Below are positions 46,131 through 57,639 of a stretch of 64,000 nt of DNA, in pieces. The position numbers and the translations under genes were made by a program. The notes beneath the pieces are model-generated. The model was not told the origin of the DNA and did not search any database. It worked only from the letters and a program-made list of their open reading frames with translations. This stretch comes from Agrypnia vestita (taxonomy: Eukaryota > Arthropoda > Insecta > Trichoptera > Phryganeidae). The stretch is from the NCBI GenBank assembly GCA_016648135.1, contig JADDOH010023006.1:62001-126000 (forward strand), in the 5' to 3' direction. Position 1 is the first letter of the stretch. Each line of letters begins with the position of its first letter.

Positions 46131-46305
46131 ATGGAAGTGAAGCAAGAACCAGGTTCTGGTGACGAAGGAGTTCTGCCGCTAGACGCTGTTCCTGGCGTCA
46201 AGGAAGAAGCCTGTTTCAGCCCTCCTGACTATGTCGTGGAGTTCTGGGAACCCGACATCAAGGAGGAGAGCGCTGATCGGTCGCAATCAGCTCTGGTGAC
46301 CTGTG
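46131..46305 (+). CDS. Zinc-finger gene A, first coding exon (acidic domain)
   Basis: It encodes MEVKQEPGSGDEGVLPLDAV, then VEFWEPDIKEE: an acidic N-terminal segment with VKQEP and VKEE motifs (possible SUMO-type sites), frequent in insect C2H2 proteins. The likely donor is a GC site (CTGTG then GCAAGT at 46306). This leaves one base, G, which joins AT from the 46750 acceptor to make a codon; an alternative GT donor three bases earlier keeps phase but fits consensus poorly. The sequence from about 46000 to 46560, including 5' flank and start of the intron, is duplicated inverted at ZNF-B (62300-62870). A splice-acceptor-like GCGCAG lies just before the ATG. Confidence 0.8.
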
Positions 46306-46749
46306 GCAAGTATTCCTTTAATGCAAATTGATATAGCGCATCGGAGAATAAAGTCACTCTCATAAGTTTTAAGGGGTTACAGCACCCTTGCAGGGTGCTG
46401 TAACCTTCAATTTAGGTAGTAAATGGGTGATTTTTTACACTGATATGATTAATTAATTGTGTTTCTTTTGATAAGCCCTTTTTAAGGTACCTACACATTA
46501 AACTATTATTGTATTAGAAAATTATCAGTCGTAGTCAATTTATTTAAAAAGAATAATATATTTCACAGAATAAAAAAGGATCGCTGAGATGGTTTGGTCA
46601 TGTAGAACGTATGAACTTAAAAGATCGCGCGAAAATATTACCTCATTGCCGTATATATTGACAATATGTCATTTATATGCGTCTGCCGTCTCTGTCATGC
46701 ACCTAATAACTACATTTTTCATTATCAATGTGGTTTTGACGAATTTCAG
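46306..46749 (+). other. ZNF-A intron 1 (444 bp) with an old RTE remnant
   Basis: It begins GCAAGT and ends AATTTCAG. Near 46380-46405 a short hairpin (GGTTACAGCACCC / GGGTGCTGTAACC) occurs. At 46565-46640 lies CTGAGATGGTTTGGTCATGT, the LRWFGHVERM-coding stretch of the RTE-like element seen intact at 55925. Confidence 0.7.
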
Positions 46750-47978
46750 ATAACCGTTACGAAAGTGGCGTCAAAAGTCACATTGTGCAGTCTGGCAGAC
46801 CGAGATCAGACAGGCCACGCGACGATACCTCAGAACGGTTGGACGATGCAAGAAGGAGCCTTTCGGATGAAAACTGCACCGGTTTGTTAATCGCCATGGG
46901 ATCTCACACACGCAACGAAAAACACTCAAAGAAAACATCGAGTGGTAGAAGTAACCTCCGTAATCACTCGAGAACAGACGAAAAGACCTATGTTTCCAAA
47001 GAGTGCGAGATAACGCATATGAAAATTCACAAACAAATTCAGAAAGAGGACTCGTTATGTATTCGAAAGCGAAATTCGTCGAAACATTCGAAACTAAATG
47101 CTCGAAAAATGAACATAGCTTGTGAGCACTGTATTAAACTATGTCGTACCAAAAGTATAATGTGGACTCACTTGAAATCGCACACTGGCGTGAAGCCATT
47201 CTCTTGCGGTGACTGTAAGAAATCATTCCATCAGAAGTCCCACATGAAAACGCATATAGTAGAAAAGCCCTTTACATGTGAATTCTGCGATAAATTGTTC
47301 AGGCATAAAAGTTACTTGCTGTGTCACTCGAAAATACACTCAAGTGAAAAAAGCTTTACTTGTAAGGTCTGCGACAAATCGTTTAATCAAAACGACTTGT
47401 CGAAACATTCGAGGACAGGTACAGGAGAAAAGCCTTTTACTTGTAAAGTCTGTAAAAAACCGTTCAACCGAAAACATAAACTGCTGATACACTTGAAAAC
47501 ACATACTGGAGAAAAGCCTTTTGTTTGTGAAGTCTGTAAAAAACCATTCAGCAGGAAAGATAGCCTGCTGATACATTTGAAAACACATACTGGAGAAAAG
47601 TCTTTTATTTGTGAAGTCTGTAAGAAACCGTTCAGCCGGAAAGATACACTGCTGATACACTTGAAAATACATACTGGAGAAAAGCCCTTTATTTGTGAAG
47701 TCTGTAAAAAACCGTTCAGCCGGAAAGATAACCTGCTGATACACTTGAAAACACATACTGGAGAAAAGCCCTTTACTTGTGAAGTCTGTAACAAATCTTT
47801 TAGTCAGTGCGGTAACTTGTCGACGCATTCGAAAATACATACTGGAGAAAGGCCCTTTACTTGTGAAGTCTGCAACAAATTGTTCAGTCGGCGCGCTAAC
47901 TTGTCGAAGCATTCGAAAATACATACTGGACTAAAGCCGTTTACTTGTGAAGTCTCTAACAAATCGTTCAAACAGTAA
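46750..47978 (+). CDS. Zinc-finger gene A, C2H2 exon
   Basis: The exon starts after TTTGACGAATTTCAG and reads in phase (NRYESGVKSHIVQSG...). It encodes a linker and about ten C2H2 units with TGEKP-type linkers: probably a nuclear, sequence-specific DNA-binding protein. Fingers 1, 3 and 5-10 keep C-X2-C-X12-H-X3-H. Finger 2 (CGDCKKSFHQKSHMKTHIVE) has lost its second His, and finger 4 (CKVCDKSFNQNDLSKHSRTG) has lost a residue and the last His. An eleventh unit has C to S (CEVSNK) and meets TAA at 47976. Fingers 5-8 are almost identical (KKPFSRKDxLLIHLKTH), a sign of recent internal duplication. Paralogue: ZNF-B. Confidence 0.88.
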
Positions 47979-48385
47979 CCTCATTTACAGAGATACTTGA
48001 AAACGCATTCTGGAGAAAAACCCTTTACTTGTGAAGTCTGGGACAAATCGTTCAGCCATAAAGGTATCTTGCTGATACACTTGTAATCACACGCTGGATT
48101 AAAGCCCTTTACTTGTTAAATCTGTAAAAAACCGTTCATCCGGAAAGATAACCTGCTGATACACTTGAAAACACATACTGGAGGAAAGCCCTCGACGCAT
48201 TAGAAAATACATATTTGTGAAGTTTGTAAAAAATCATTCAGCCGGAAAGCTATCTTGCTGATACACTTGAAAACACGTACTGGAGTAAAGCCGTTTACTT
48301 GTGAAGTCTGTTACAAATCGTTTAGTAAGAAAGCATACTTGCCGATACCCTTGAAATCACATACTGGAAGAAAAGCCGTGAGAAC
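47979..48385 (+). pseudogene. Decayed extra zinc-finger units behind ZNF-A
   Basis: Four or so finger-like units continue after the stop, with stops and frameshifts (for example ACTTGTAATCACACG, ACTTGTTAAATCTG, and a truncated unit ending in CTCGACGCATTAG). Phrases GAAAGATAACCTGCTGATAC and GGAGTAAAGCC match fingers upstream. ZNF-A was once longer. Confidence 0.8.
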
Positions 48386-49860
48386 AATTCATGGAATCAG
48401 GGCATTCTGAAATGGAATGCGATAGTGTTCATCCCAATATTGAACATAGGGGTATAAAAATAAATAATTTCATTCCAAATGGTATGGTATACAGTTGCCA
48501 GAACTGCCAAAATAACCCATCCTCCGTATTTAGTCAAAGCGATGGGATTCAAAGACTTCTACGATTTCAAGTCGTAATGCAAAAAAATAATTACTTATAA
48601 AAATAAGACAGAAATTGGGTCAATTAACTTGCTGGACGTCAAATAGCTACAATATAAAAAAGAGGAAACCTTGAACATTTGATGCAAAAATCAACTTAGC
48701 GATGACGATTTTAAGAGGCTCTACATTCGAATGTTCACAAGAAACCTCATAAATAACGAAGTGGCAGGACTTTACCATTCCCGTCTAGGAATTGATAAAA
48801 AAAAACTAAAAGTGTAAGGTTTTTGTGCATGCCTTCCCTGCCGGTGTGTCTACTGACTTAAGTATCGAGGTTTTCTCGATATTTCTCTTAATGCACTGGA
48901 TGAGTCTCGTAACAATGAAACTCCGCGTCCTTAGACTAGTAGTTTATTTCTTCTTACAGCGGTAGCAAAACACCTGATCTATACCAAGGGCCCTATTCGT
49001 CTACCCGCGACACCTACCCATGCGCATCCCCACTCTCTGTCTCGCGCTGCTTATCTTATTTTCTTATCTTTCAAAAAAACTTTTGAAGACAAAATTTATG
49101 TAATATTGGTACCATATCATCAATAGGTGTACCATGATTTTTATATGAATTTAACAGCAACCACAGCAAGCAACGACAATCGTAACTCTGATGATGTTGA
49201 CGAAGATTGTTAGTTGTTATATTTTACTAAAATTTTATTGTAATAATAAAAGAAATAAATATGTTTTACTTGACTTTAACGTTTTAATTTACTACCAATA
49301 AAGCCTACGTACTTTAAATAAAGTACTAGACTAATTAAAATAACATGAGAGACAAAACAAATATGACAATCTCTAGAAAAGTGACTATTCATTAATAAAT
49401 AATGTTAATCTCCTATTTTAACACTAATGTGTAGGTTAATTCATTTCACTCCTATACTTATATATATCTTATTTTAAATAAAATCGTAGTAGTCATGCGA
49501 TCCAAGTCACATACCTCTTTTAACATCTAAACTTGCTCATTCATGCATTCCTCTAAAATACAGTGGTGCAAGAAGTTAAGTGAAAAATACCTGTTTACTA
49601 CGTAGTTAAAAAATATATTATAAATTTTTCAACTGCAATGTATAGTTTTTAACTCATAATGTTCTGTAAAAGTTTTATAAAAATATGTAATAAAACAATT
49701 TTGTTACGAGCAAAATAGTGCTGGCTGGTGTCACTTGAAAAATTCATTTGTCATTTTCTCAAAATAATGTGTGAGATACCTCTCTCCACAAACGACTTTG
49801 CGCCGCGACGCGACCGTCTGGTCTTGAAACCTATTTTTTAATAAATGGTTGTGCGCGAGC
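48386..49860. other. Intergenic DNA between the zinc-finger genes, no gene seen
   Basis: AT-rich sequence with short ORFs only (48391-48600 lacks any family feature). I see no TE ends here. Confidence 0.5.
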
Positions 49861-49864
49861 GCTG

Positions 49865-50900
49865 AAAAATCATTTCTTCTCTAGACTCGCCCATAATCGC
49901 GTACTCTCAGAGTGTACGCGCCGAAGTCTGCACCACAAGGTTACAGACACACCATGGGTCTGCGAGAATCTAAGGGCAAAAGTTTGGACCGGAACTCTCC
50001 GTGATCCGACAGCATCTGCACCGTGCAGTGGGCCAGGCCCGGAAAATATTCTCCTCCATTTTCTTTGCCTTGGCACCGCGGGTTTAGCCACCAATCAGGG
50101 CTCGATGCCGGATCAAATGACCCTCTCCCGGTTGTCATAGGTATGACCATTCTATCGCCGAACACGCCAGTGATATTCCTGTACCTAACAAGAATTGTAA
50201 TTTGTTACAATAAATTGCAACATCAAACAGTGAGTATCACATCACATTGCACCCTCTATCGATCTGCACCATTACTGCCCCTGCATCCAATCTAATTACA
50301 TACGCGAAACTAGACAAACACACGCCACATGGTGACACGAGAGGATTCTTCTGTTGAGGGATGCTAGACAGGACTTGATTGAAGGTACAAACGGGCCGCT
50401 TGAGACAGGTCGGCTTCCCACAAATGCCGACCTGGTGAGAAATGACTTTAACTTAAACATCTTTAAGACTTTGTTGGAACTTGGGTGTCCCTAGATCCTA
50501 CGGGGCCCTGCTTCGAAACCAGTGTTTGAATTTTGAACCATCGGTGATGATTTCTTTTGTCACGAATGTTTTGTTTTTTTTATTTTTTTTCTTTATGTCT
50601 TTTTCTCTTCTGAGTTTTCTACGTCTTGCGCCTTGTTTGGGTGCTTTTATTTTATTTTATTATTATTGGTATTATGTATTGTATAACCATTTTTGAAATA
50701 ATGATTAAGTATGCGCGGGACAATTAAGGTTTTGCAAGACCGACTCGCCTGGTTTTCGTCTCTGCGTGTTGATTGACGAAGGTCGAGCGAGGGGATCACT
50801 TTAGCATAAAATAATACCAACCAGGCGGCGAACGTGCTAGACCGATATGGACGCTTTTACGCATAGAACGGCTCAGGGTATTTGGTGGGTGCCCTTCATC
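49865..50900. mobile_element. R1-clade LINE fragment with inverted 5' half (twin-priming-like)
   Basis: The right part (about 50365-50900, +) encodes LVRNDFNLNIFKTLLELG, a C-terminal segment like VRNERNFGCFRGF of the 34349 copy, then a T-rich UTR, then the R1 3' end (ACCAACCAGGCGGCGAACG, GACCGATATGGACGC, GAACGGCTCAGGGTA). The left part (50165-49865) is on the minus strand and encodes the preceding segment: YFPGLAHCTVQMLSDHGEF, then a frameshifted finger remnant. Adjacent stretches of one protein in opposite orientation match the twin-priming outcome of LINE insertion. About 200 bp between the halves is unassigned. Confidence 0.72.
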
Positions 50901-51789
50901 ATGGATGGGAATCCTCTCCAACACAACTAATACCACCAAAAGTACATCTTCCAATGGGGGTCGTTTCTCCACACTACCAAAGTTAACCTACTCATACTAA
51001 ATGTTTATCTGTGTGTGCGAACGGTGCATAGCAAATTAAAAAAAATGAACAATGACACATGCTCACAATTAAATCACTATTAAGAAAGCAATAAAAAACC
51101 AACCACAAACAAAAATAAACACATTTTGGAATAATTCCAAGAATAATTAAAAACAATAATGTAAATAAAAATATGCACAGAAAATTAATTTAATAAAACA
51201 CGATCAAAAATCTTTATTATCTGTTTTATTAATACCTTCTAATTCAAAACGATACACTTCATGAGTAATAAATTTACAGACGAATAGTTTTATCATTTTA
51301 AAAATGTACATGCACAACAGGATGTAATCTTCCCTTGAAATATATGCTCTTTATCTCTAAAATTATTTATATTTTATAAAAAAACACATCCATACTACAT
51401 ATCTTATCTAAATTTTTTTTCTTCGTTTTAATTTTATTTTGCCTACTTTATATGGTTGCAGGTCGGAGGTCTGGGGTGTATTATACTTCTTGGCGGTTTG
51501 CTTTTGTTGATTGTGGTCAGACAGATTCAGACTTAACATATTTGATAAACAGACCTTTAACACTATGCTCGATAATAATCCCATAAATAATTATCTGGAT
51601 GGTACCCATGCGAATTGCAGATCTCTGATAGTGATCTTTGCCACAAAACTCTTTCTGGGTACTCTGCATTAAAAATGCTTACATTAAATAGGTATACGAA
51701 GTATCAATAAAATTTTTAATGAGTTACTTATACTATTATATGACATTAAAGTTAACCTTGACCTAATAATTATAAATAAGACTAAGTGT

Positions 51790-52760
51790 TGACTCGGGGA
51801 CAATTACCTATCGAAAAATATTTCTGTGTATGCCTCTATCCATACCAAATTAAATATATTACGAAACGATGGAGTGGTCATCTATATTCAGCAAGATATA
51901 CCTTTCATAGCGAGTGAAATAGAACTTAAAGCTAACTGTATCACTGTTTGTATAAAAAAAAGTATAAGAATAATGGATATATATAGGTCACCCTCAATAC
52001 AAAACTTGTCAACATTCTTAGATCCCCGAGATACAACTCTTTCTCTTTATCGTAACGACAACAATTTAATTCTGACCGGGGACGTTGAAAAACCAAATAT
52101 CTAACAGATAGTCCAACAGAAGCTGGTCAACCTCAAGCCATCACAGTTCAGTTAGTTATCAAGTACAGCTGTAGTTTACCAAATCGCTGCAAGTGTGTTT
52201 GTCTTGAAAAAGATTGTGATATAAAATACCTAGGGATCATAATTGACAATGAACTCAGTTGGCAAGGACATATCAGGATCTCTCAAAAAGATAAGGAAAA
52301 TGGGATGCATACATAGAAGTCTTAGAAATGTGGTAGATATTGTATCCATAGCGTCAATGGATGGGGAGGGTCACATCAGTTATGGATTCGCTGATAAAAT
52401 CACAAAAATGCATCATGCGCATAATCACCAAGTAATCGAGACTGTTTCCTTCAGATGGTTTGTATGGAATATTTGACGTTCTTGACCCGAGACAGTTATA
52501 CTTTAAAACCATACTTGTAAAATATCACAAGGGCAAGGTATATTTTAAGCGTACACAACAAATACGGGTTACAAGGCTGGCAAATGCAATTAAATTTTAG
52601 ATAGCTAAAATGAAAACATTTTTGGACAAAGACAATTTAATTTCATTGCCCGGCTTGTTTTTACCAAGTTACCAAAAGAAATTACAATACACAAACGTTT
52701 TACTAATTTCATAAAAATATCAGGTAGGAGGTATGCTGAAGAAGTGATCCGCCCTTGACC
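51790..52760 (+). pseudogene. CR1-like LINE: endonuclease and C-terminus, RT deleted
   Basis: The 5' part (51826-52104) encodes an APE-type endonuclease stretch: GVVIYIQQDIPFIASEIE, MDIYRSPS, LILTGD. It stops at 52104. The next part (about 52190-52500) jumps to the post-RT region: IKYLGIIIDNELSWQGHI, then frameshifted LDPRQLYFKTILVKYHKGK-like text, and YTNVLL. The central RT is absent. T-rich 3' UTR follows to about 53000. It is an internally deleted, dead copy. Confidence 0.68.
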
Positions 52761-53279
52761 TCTGAATAAGCAGGATCTGTTTTATACTGTTAAAAGGTTA
52801 TTTATTCTTGTATCTACTTAAATTTTTATCTTTACTTTATATTTATATTTTCTTTTCTTTTCTTTTAGATTTATGTATTCGTGTGTTTGTATCTACTAAA
52901 TTTTTATTTATTACTATTCTAGGTTACTATTGCACAACTCTTAAGTGAGAATAACTGCCACCGAACAGGTTTAACCTAGTGTGGAGTTGGAAGTAATATA
53001 TGTTAAACAAATGTAAAATAAACAAAAATGCCATGCAAAAAACGAAATAGCTAACACAAGTATAACTATAAAACATTAGCAGATTTTAATACGGAAACTA
53101 TCACTTTCCTAGAATCCACAGTACGAGTCTGCCCTACACCTGGGGAGTGGCAATACCCCACTTGCACGACCATACAACTGTAACTGGTAACTTGGTAACA
53201 TAGCCGGAAAATATATGTTTATTTTCTTCTACAAGAATTTGTTTCAAATAAATTTTCGATCTACTTTTCCATGTAAGCC

Positions 53280-53631
53280 AACAAATGAGCCCTCTGAAGG
53301 AATATTTTCTGGCAAACTTTACACACGAAGGGCTTTTTTGTGAGCTTTCAAGTGTATCGGAGACCTACTTTACAGACAGAACGATTTGTTACATTTATTA
53401 TAATTAAACAAATAAACTTAGTTTATTTGTTTAATTATTTAACTATAAACTCTTTATTTTAGGGCTACACACCCCTATGTGTTTTTAAGTGTATCATCAA
53501 GGCAGTTTTCAGATTAAACGTATTGTCATTTCAGTTCAGTTCAAGAGTTCACAAGACAACGGTTGACCCCAGTATGTATATTCGAATGCGTCGATAAGTG
53601 AGCGCTCTGACTGAACGCTTAGTTGCAGACT
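53280..53631 (-). pseudogene. Decayed extra zinc-finger units behind ZNF-B
   Basis: On the minus strand, finger-like units follow the stop: FSCEVCN then stop, FSQSAHLSTHSNIHTG, and a farther piece with FVCKVCQKIF. A one-base change in a GGAGAA repeat (53650-53665) put the main frame into a stop at 53632, cutting these units off. Confidence 0.75.
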
Positions 53632-54935
53632 TCACAAGAAAAGGGCTTCTCCTTCTCCTGTATGCGTTCTAGAGTGATTCACCAAGGCATTTTTAAATCT
53701 GAACGATTTGTTGCAGAATTCACAAGTCAAGGGCTTTTCTCCAGTATGCGTTGTCAAGTGTATCGGCAAGTACGCTTTCTGACTGAACGATTTGTAACAG
53801 ACTTTACAAGTAAACGGTTTTACTCCAGTATGTCTTTTCAAGTGTATCAGCAAGTAAGCTTTCAGACTGAACGATTTGTAACAAACTTTACAAGTAAATG
53901 ACTTTTCTCCATTATGTGTTTTTAAATGTGTCGACAAGGAAGCTTTTAGACTGAACGATTTGTAACAAACTTCACAAGTAAACGGCTTTTCTCCTGTATG
54001 CGATTTCAAGTGACTCACAAAGTTACCTTTCACTCTGAACGACTTGTAACAGACTTCACAAGTAAAAGGCTTTATTCCAGTGTGTGTTTGCGAGTGTATT
54101 AGCAAGATATCTTTCCGGCTGAACGACTTTTTACAGATTTCACAAGTAAAGGGCTTTTCTCCTGTATGTGTATTCGAATGTGTCAACAAGTTAGCCTTCT
54201 GATTGAACGATTTGTTGCAGACTTCACAAGTAAAGGGCTTTTCTCCTGTATGTATTTTCGAATGAACCGACAAGTGGCAGCTCTCAGTGAACGATTTGTT
54301 GCAGACCTCGCAAGTAAAGGGCTTTTCTCCTGTATGCGTTTTCGAGTGCTTCACCAAAATAGATTTCAGACTAAACGATTTGTTACAGACTTCACATATA
54401 AAGGGCTTCACTCCTGTATGTGTTTTCATGTGATACATGAAACGGGACTTCTGACGGAATGTTTTCTTACAGTCGCCGCAATTGAACGGCTTTTCGCTAG
54501 TGTGCGACTTCAAGTGAGCCAACATTTTACTTTTGTGGCGGAATATTTTCGTGCAGTGCTCACAAGCTAAGTTCATTTTTCGAGCGTTTAGTTTCGAATG
54601 TTTTGGCAAATCTCGATTTCGAATACATGACAAGTCTTCTTTCTGAATTTCTTTGTGAATTGTCGTACGCGTATTCTCACACACTTTGCAATCACAGGTC
54701 TTTTCTTCTGTTCTCGAGTGATTGTGGAGGTTACTTCTAGCACTCGATGATTTATTGCAGTATTTTTCGGTGTGAGTGTGAGATCCCATGGCGATCGATA
54801 AACCGGTGCAGTTTTCATCCGAAAGGCTCCTTCTTGCATCATCCAACCCTTCTGAAGTGTCACCGCGTGGCCCGTCTGGTCTCGGTCTTCCAGACTGTGC
54901 AATTTGATTGTTGACGTCACTTTCGTAATGGTTAT
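53632..54935 (-). CDS. Zinc-finger gene B, C2H2 exon
   Basis: Acceptor GATGAATTTCAG then AT-AAC-CAT-TAC, the same exon start as ZNF-A. After a linker nearly identical to ZNF-A (DDARRSLSDENCTG, AMGSHT) come eleven intact C2H2 units (first CEHCTKIFRHKSKMLAHLKSH, last CEFCNKSFRFKNALVNHSRTH), all with both Cys and both His. It is presumably a DNA-binding nuclear factor. The last linker reads TGEGEALFL and stops because of a small frameshift; further finger remnants follow. Fingers differ from ZNF-A at many helix positions, so the two proteins probably bind different sites. The RTE-like LINE at 54970 lies ~35 bp beyond its acceptor. Confidence 0.9.
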
Positions 54936-54969
54936 CTGAAATTCATCAAAATTACATTTATAATAAATA

Positions 54970-56225
54970 ATATATGCCTTCATGAGTGGAAGAGGATGCA
55001 TGGACCAGATTTTCTCACTGCGCCAGATGACCGAAAAGTTTTTGGCAAAGAACCAAAAACTTTTTTGTGCCTTTGTGGATCTCCAAAAAGCGTATGACCA
55101 AGTGATAAGACGAAAGTAATGGAAGGTTTTGTCTGAATATGGGGTGAAGAGTAAACTCATACTGGCAATTGCATCCCTGTACGAAGGAAGTAGTGCTTGC
55201 GTGAGAATTAATGGGACATTCACATCATGGTTCGATATTACAAAAGGTGTCAAACAGGGATGCGTAATGTCACCATGGCTTTTCAACCTGTATATGGATA
55301 ATTATATGAAAGAACTGAAGGAACTAGAAGTTGGAGCGAAAATAGACGGACTCACCATATCCTGTCTGCTATACGCAGACGATGCAGTATTAGTGGCTAA
55401 CAGTGAAGCTGATCTGCAATGCTTGGTATCCAAGATGTCCGATGTATGCATGCAGAGTGAACTTCTGGTGAATGTCAGCAAATCGAAAGTGATGGTATTC
55501 GAGAGAGACGAAAGAGTGACTAAGTGTGATGTAATTATAAACAACGAATGCTTAGAACAAGTGAACGAGTTTGTGTATTTGGGAAGTATGTTTAGTAGAG
55601 ACGGCAAGGCTGAGAATGATATCGAAAGGAGAGTAACTGCGGGAAACAAAGTTAATGGTGCACTAAATGCAATTATGGCCAATAAGAATCTGTCAAAAGA
55701 AGCAAGACTAGCGGTACATAATGGCGTTCTAGTGCCAACCCTTATGTATGGAAGTGAAGCCTGGAATTGGCAAAAGAGGAATGAAAGTAGATGAATGCGG
55801 TTGAAATGCGGTCACTAAGACGCTTGTGTGGAAAATCTTTGGTCGATAGAGTGAGGAATGAACAAATTAGAAGTGAATGCAATGCTGGCTGTAGTGTGGT
55901 AGATAGAATAAAGAAAGGAGTGCTGAGATGGTTTGGTCATGTGGAACGTATGAACGAGGAAAGAATGGTTAAGAAAATATATGAGGCGAATGTTGAAGGC
56001 AACAGGAATAGAGGGTGTCCGCGAAAGACCTGGCACGATCAGGTACTACAAGTATTTGAGGATGGCCCTGTTAAAAGCTGCAACAACCGTAGAACGTGTA
56101 TGAGAAGATGTATGAATGTGGCCGAAGCAAAAGTGGTGTGCCAGGATAGAAGAGTGTGGCGTTCAATCCTCTCTGCCTTCCCCTGCAGAGAAACGGCGTG
56201 ATGGTTAGTTAGTTAGTTAAATGTA
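54970..56225 (+). pseudogene. RTE-like LINE reverse transcriptase, 5'-truncated
   Basis: It encodes SGRGCMDQIFSLRQMTEKF, LFCAFVDLQKAYDQV (RT block A), GVKQGCVMSPWLFNLYMD, CLLYADDAVLVANSE (catalytic YADD), VNEFVYLGSMFSRDGK, then EMRSLRRLCG, DRVRNEQIR, LRWFGHVERM and PRKTWHDQV. It ends with a 3' tail of TTAGTTAGTTAGTT. The protein order and short-repeat tail fit the RTE clade. Only one in-frame stop (RRK-stop-WKVL, 55117) and one frameshift (near 55790) disrupt it, so it is fairly young. The N-terminal endonuclease is lost. It sits antisense in ZNF-B's intron. Confidence 0.88.
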
Positions 56226-56239
56226 TTTTGTGTTAGGTG

Positions 56240-57630
56240 CATGGTTGAGATTGCAGGCGCATTCCGATGATATATTGCAATTTCGTTACATGGGGACAAG
56301 GAATCTGACGAATTATTATACTGTAAATATGTATGTCAATATTACCTAATTTTCGCGCGAAAGTAAGAAGTAAGTAATAATACACAAACATAGATATACA
56401 AAAAAAATATATAAGAAAATGTGTCAATTTAGAAACAGAAACCGACAAACAAAATTTTTAAAATGACTTACAGTAATCTCGCTTTGAGGCAAAAAAAAAT
56501 TGAATTGACGTTAAGGGATGTGTTTACAATTATACAAATGTTGAAAGGCCTGTGATTAGTCGATCCCCGCAGGGAATGGGGGCTGGAGAAATATGAGTCA
56601 GCGCAGGTATAAAAATCACTCGCAAATGCAAATTTCGTAATTTTGTCCGAAAATTATTTAAAATTTCGATTTATCCATTTTTTCGAATTAAAGTAGCATT
56701 TTGCATGATATTTCCATCAAAGTGTATATGTGAAAATTTAGATATTCATTTTTCGTTTAATTTTTTTCTTTGGCGGGTCTAGTTTAAGTCATTGCCCACG
56801 GGGTCGAGTGTACACTAAAATCTCACTGCAAGATTTCGAATAATGGAACAAAACTATAACTCAAGCAAATCACGAAATACAATATAACTTGCATCTTTAA
56901 TTATATGAAGTGTATATTAATATATGTATATTGTGAAGTCACATTTGGTAACTTTCATCGCAAATTAACTCGTAAAGTAGATGGGTCAAAACAGCTCACC
57001 GACGGCGGCGGTGGGTCATTTTATACTCACAATAAAATTTCGGTTTTATAACCATTTTTCACAGGATTTATTGTGTATTTTCGAAGTGAAAACTTCTTTA
57101 GGCGCGTTTGGTGATTTTTGAAAAGGTAAAATTTTATGATTTCTCGTCACCAACATGCTAATGTTAAATATAATTAATAATATTTGGATAATTTATATAG
57201 CGCCGTTTTCGCTATATAAATTAGAGTACTCACCTGAAGGGCGCTTAAATTTAATTCATAATTCAAATCCATACTCAATTCACTATTAGGATCGGCGTGT
57301 GTGTTAGATACAGGCGAAATATGCGTTGCTTATTGCCATTGCAAAAATGGACAATACATTATAACAAAGATACAAAATTTGGCGACTATGATATTAAGTG
57401 GAGACTTCAATATTACTTTTGCAAATGATAAAAATTAAACTTTTGAATGCAGCATTAGGTTTTACTATTTCTGTAGGGGCCAACGTCCCGTTTACCTACA
57501 GTCAAAACAACCAGCACGGTATAAAATAATTCCCACGGTAAATCCGAGGTAACACAAGTCACACGTGCCCTCCGAAGTGCTGACGCGATGGAACCCACAC
57601 AAAAAAATTGGTAAAATATTATGAGTTCTC
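56240..57630. other. AT-rich intron sequence, nothing recognised
   Basis: No ORF or repeat ends of note; part of the ZNF-B intron. Confidence 0.5.
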
Positions 57631-57639
57631 GTAACCGAC

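Noticed and set aside
47340..47924. 194-codon minus-strand ORF over ZNF-A (and similar plus-strand ORFs over ZNF-B)
   Set aside because: Antisense shadow of the repetitive C2H2 coding frame.
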